From contig DATCLS010000102.1 in the NCBI GenBank assembly GCA_036563805.1, positions 62,001-126,000 of the forward strand: 64,000 nucleotides of DNA, read 5' to 3'. Under the pieces are notes generated by a model. The model did not search any database and was not told the origin of the DNA. It was given only the letters and a program-made list of their open reading frames with translations. Every line of letters begins with the position of its first letter. The stretch's first letter is position 1. The translations under genes were made by a program, and so were the position numbers. Shown one piece after another: positions 62,908-64,000 of this stretch. The DNA is from DATCLS01 sp036563805 (lineage in GTDB: Bacteria; Actinomycetota; Acidimicrobiia; Acidimicrobiales; VFJN01).

Positions 62908-64000
62908 CTACCGCCGGCTCGGCGGCTCCGCGGGGGTGAACCGGAACAGGCGTTCCGCGTTGCCCCGCAGCAGCTTGTACTGGACCTCGCGTGGCAGGTC
63001 GGACACCTGCCCACGGGCGAGCTCGATGCAGTCCGGCCAGGTCGAGTCCGTGTGGGGGTAGTCGGTCTCGACCATCACGTTGTCGACGCCGATGCGCTCG
63101 AGGCTGTCCATCCCGTGGACGTCCTCGATGAAACAGCCGTAGACGTGGTCGCGGAACAGCTGGCGGACGTCCAGCCCGTCGAGGTTGTTGTCGGTCCGGG
63201 CGTGCTCGGTGCCGTAGCCGGTGAACGACTCGCCGCGGCTCGCCCAGTAGCGCTGCTTGTCGACGACCTGCTCCGCCCGCTCGAGGAAGTACGGGATCCA
63301 GCCCACGCCGCCCTCCGACAGGGCGACCTTCAGGGTGGGCAGGCGCTGGAACCAGCCGCTGAACAGCCACGACATCATGGTCCCGGCCGTCCGGACGGCG
63401 CCCCAGGCCATGTTGGCCAGCGGGGGCGAGTCGGAGGTGATGGCCGGCAGCGTCGACGACGAGCCGACGTGCATGCAGACGACGAGCTCGGCCTCGGCGG
63501 CAGCCGCCAGCACCGGCTCCCAGTAACGGCTCGGGTGGTGGATGCTGGGCAGGCCGAGCGGCTCCGGGTTCTCGGAGAAGGCGATGGCCCGCGCCCCCTT
63601 GGCCGCGCACCGCTCGATCTCCGCCACGGCCAGGGCCGGGTCCCACAGCGGGAACAGGACGAGCGGGATGTAGCGGCCCGGCGCCGAGCCGCACCACTCG
63701 TCGATCATCCAGTCGTTGTAGGCCCGGACGCACAGGAGCGCGAGCTCCTTGTCCTTGGCCTCGTGGAAGACCTGACCGCAGAACCGGGGGAACGACGGGA
63801 AGCTCAGCGAGGCGAGGATGCCGGCCCGGTCCATGTCCTCGATGCGGGCCCGGGGGTCGTAGCAGCCGGGGCGCATCTCGGCGTAAGTCACCGGCTCGGT
63901 GGTGAACTCCTCCTTGCGCTTGCCGGCTGCGGCCGACAGGCCCACGGTGGGCTGCCGCTTGCCGTCGTAGACCCAGGCCTCGCCCCGGTCGTCGGTGATC
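62908..64000 (-). CDS. Amidohydrolase-2 family protein (5' end outside window)
   Basis: The frame is open from the window edge, so at least 363 residues are coded and the start is missing. It is a TIM-barrel metal-dependent hydrolase or decarboxylase of the Amidohydro_2 (ACMSD-like) group. Blocks are MDRAGILASLSFPSFPRFCG, WMIDEWCGSAPGRYIPLVLFPLWDP, VCMHVGSSSTLP (metal-site His), SEGGVGWIPYFLERAE and METDYPHTDSTWP (C-terminal Asp). Members hydrolyse or decarboxylate aromatic or ring-opened compounds. It is first in the operon seen here, with SDR and P450 genes following. Confidence 0.88.
   Translation of the reverse strand, partial: ITDDRGEAWVYDGKRQPTVGLSAAAGKRKEEFTTEPVTYAEMRPGCYDPRARIEDMDRAGILASLSFPSFPRFCGQVFHEAKDKELALLCVRAYNDWMIDEWCGSAPGRYIPLVLFPLWDPALAVAEIERCAAKGARAIAFSENPEPLGLPSIHHPSRYWEPVLAAAAEAELVVCMHVGSSSTLPAITSDSPPLANMAWGAVRTAGTMMSWLFSGWFQRLPTLKVALSEGGVGWIPYFLERAEQVVDKQRYWASRGESFTGYGTEHARTDNNLDGLDVRQLFRDHVYGCFIEDVHGMDSLERIGVDNVMVETDYPHTDSTWPDCIELARGQVSDLPREVQYKLLRGNAERLFRFTPAEPPSRR

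Overview
The window comes from a very GC-rich, free-living actinobacterium. Codon third positions are almost all G/C, GTG starts are common, and GTGA/ATGA stop-start overlaps recur. Family content is typical of the phylum: F420-type luciferase-like oxidoreductases, a Methyltransf_19 methylase beside an XRE/DUF5753 regulator, a CGNR zinc-finger regulator, an MbtH protein and malyl-CoA lyase homologues. Class Acidimicrobiia is possible, but I cannot prove it from sequence alone.

The centrepiece (about 1.76-38.0 kb) is an iron-siderophore locus. On the minus strand are an MbtH protein and an amino-acid N-hydroxylase. Running rightward on the plus strand are two ABC half-transporters, then a free-standing ketosynthase, acyl carrier protein and acyltransferase. 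These are followed by one NRPS polypeptide of about 7,939 residues and a siderophore-binding lipoprotein, joined by 4-nt overlaps at most junctions. At 36.4-38.0 kb, divergent genes for an Sfp-type phosphopantetheinyl transferase and an IucB/MbtK-type N-acyltransferase complete the set. My reading of the NRPS is C1-A1-PCP1-C2-A2-PCP2-E1*-C3*-A3(nMT)-PCP3-C4-A4-PCP4-C5-PCP5-E2-C6-A6-PCP6-E3, where * marks a domain with lost catalytic motifs. Module 5 has no A domain and there is no terminal thioesterase. Hand-read specificity codes give Ser for A2 and A4, and the exact N5-hydroxyornithine code for A3, which carries an embedded N-methyltransferase. The inferred product is an N-acylated peptide hydroxamate containing N-methyl-N5-hydroxyornithine. 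Two nearly identical 16-bp operator-like sites sit flush against gene starts at 7.2 and 37.4 kb, and a weaker iron-box-like site lies at 3.4 kb. They suggest one shared iron regulon.

Inside this region (34.5-36.4 kb) two malyl-CoA lyase-type genes form an unrelated minus-strand pair. From 38.1 to 43.8 kb come a PaaX regulator divergent from a fatty-acid desaturase, a small ORF, a Fur-family regulator, a serine-hydrolase lipoprotein, a Methyltransf_19 protein and an XRE regulator. At 43.9-47.8 kb there is an M13 metallopeptidase, then an EamA exporter divergent from a CGNR regulator around an 11-bp perfect inverted repeat.

At 47.9-51.8 kb a tightly coupled four-gene operon (LLM oxidoreductase, SDR, SGNH hydrolase, IclR regulator) follows a palindrome. 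At 52.2-58.4 kb are a secreted serine protease with a strong hairpin terminator, a GT-C-like membrane protein with a SnoaL-like partner, a conserved hypothetical, an ECF sigma factor with a SnoaL-like tail and a second LLM protein. At 58.4-64.0 kb a PQQ-type sugar dehydrogenase is divergent from an epoxide hydrolase around a near-perfect palindrome, then a minus-strand amidohydrolase/SDR/P450 operon runs off the window end. The left edge holds the C-terminal part of a PLP decarboxylase and a DNA polymerase IV gene. No rRNA, tRNA, CRISPR array or insertion sequence was recognised.
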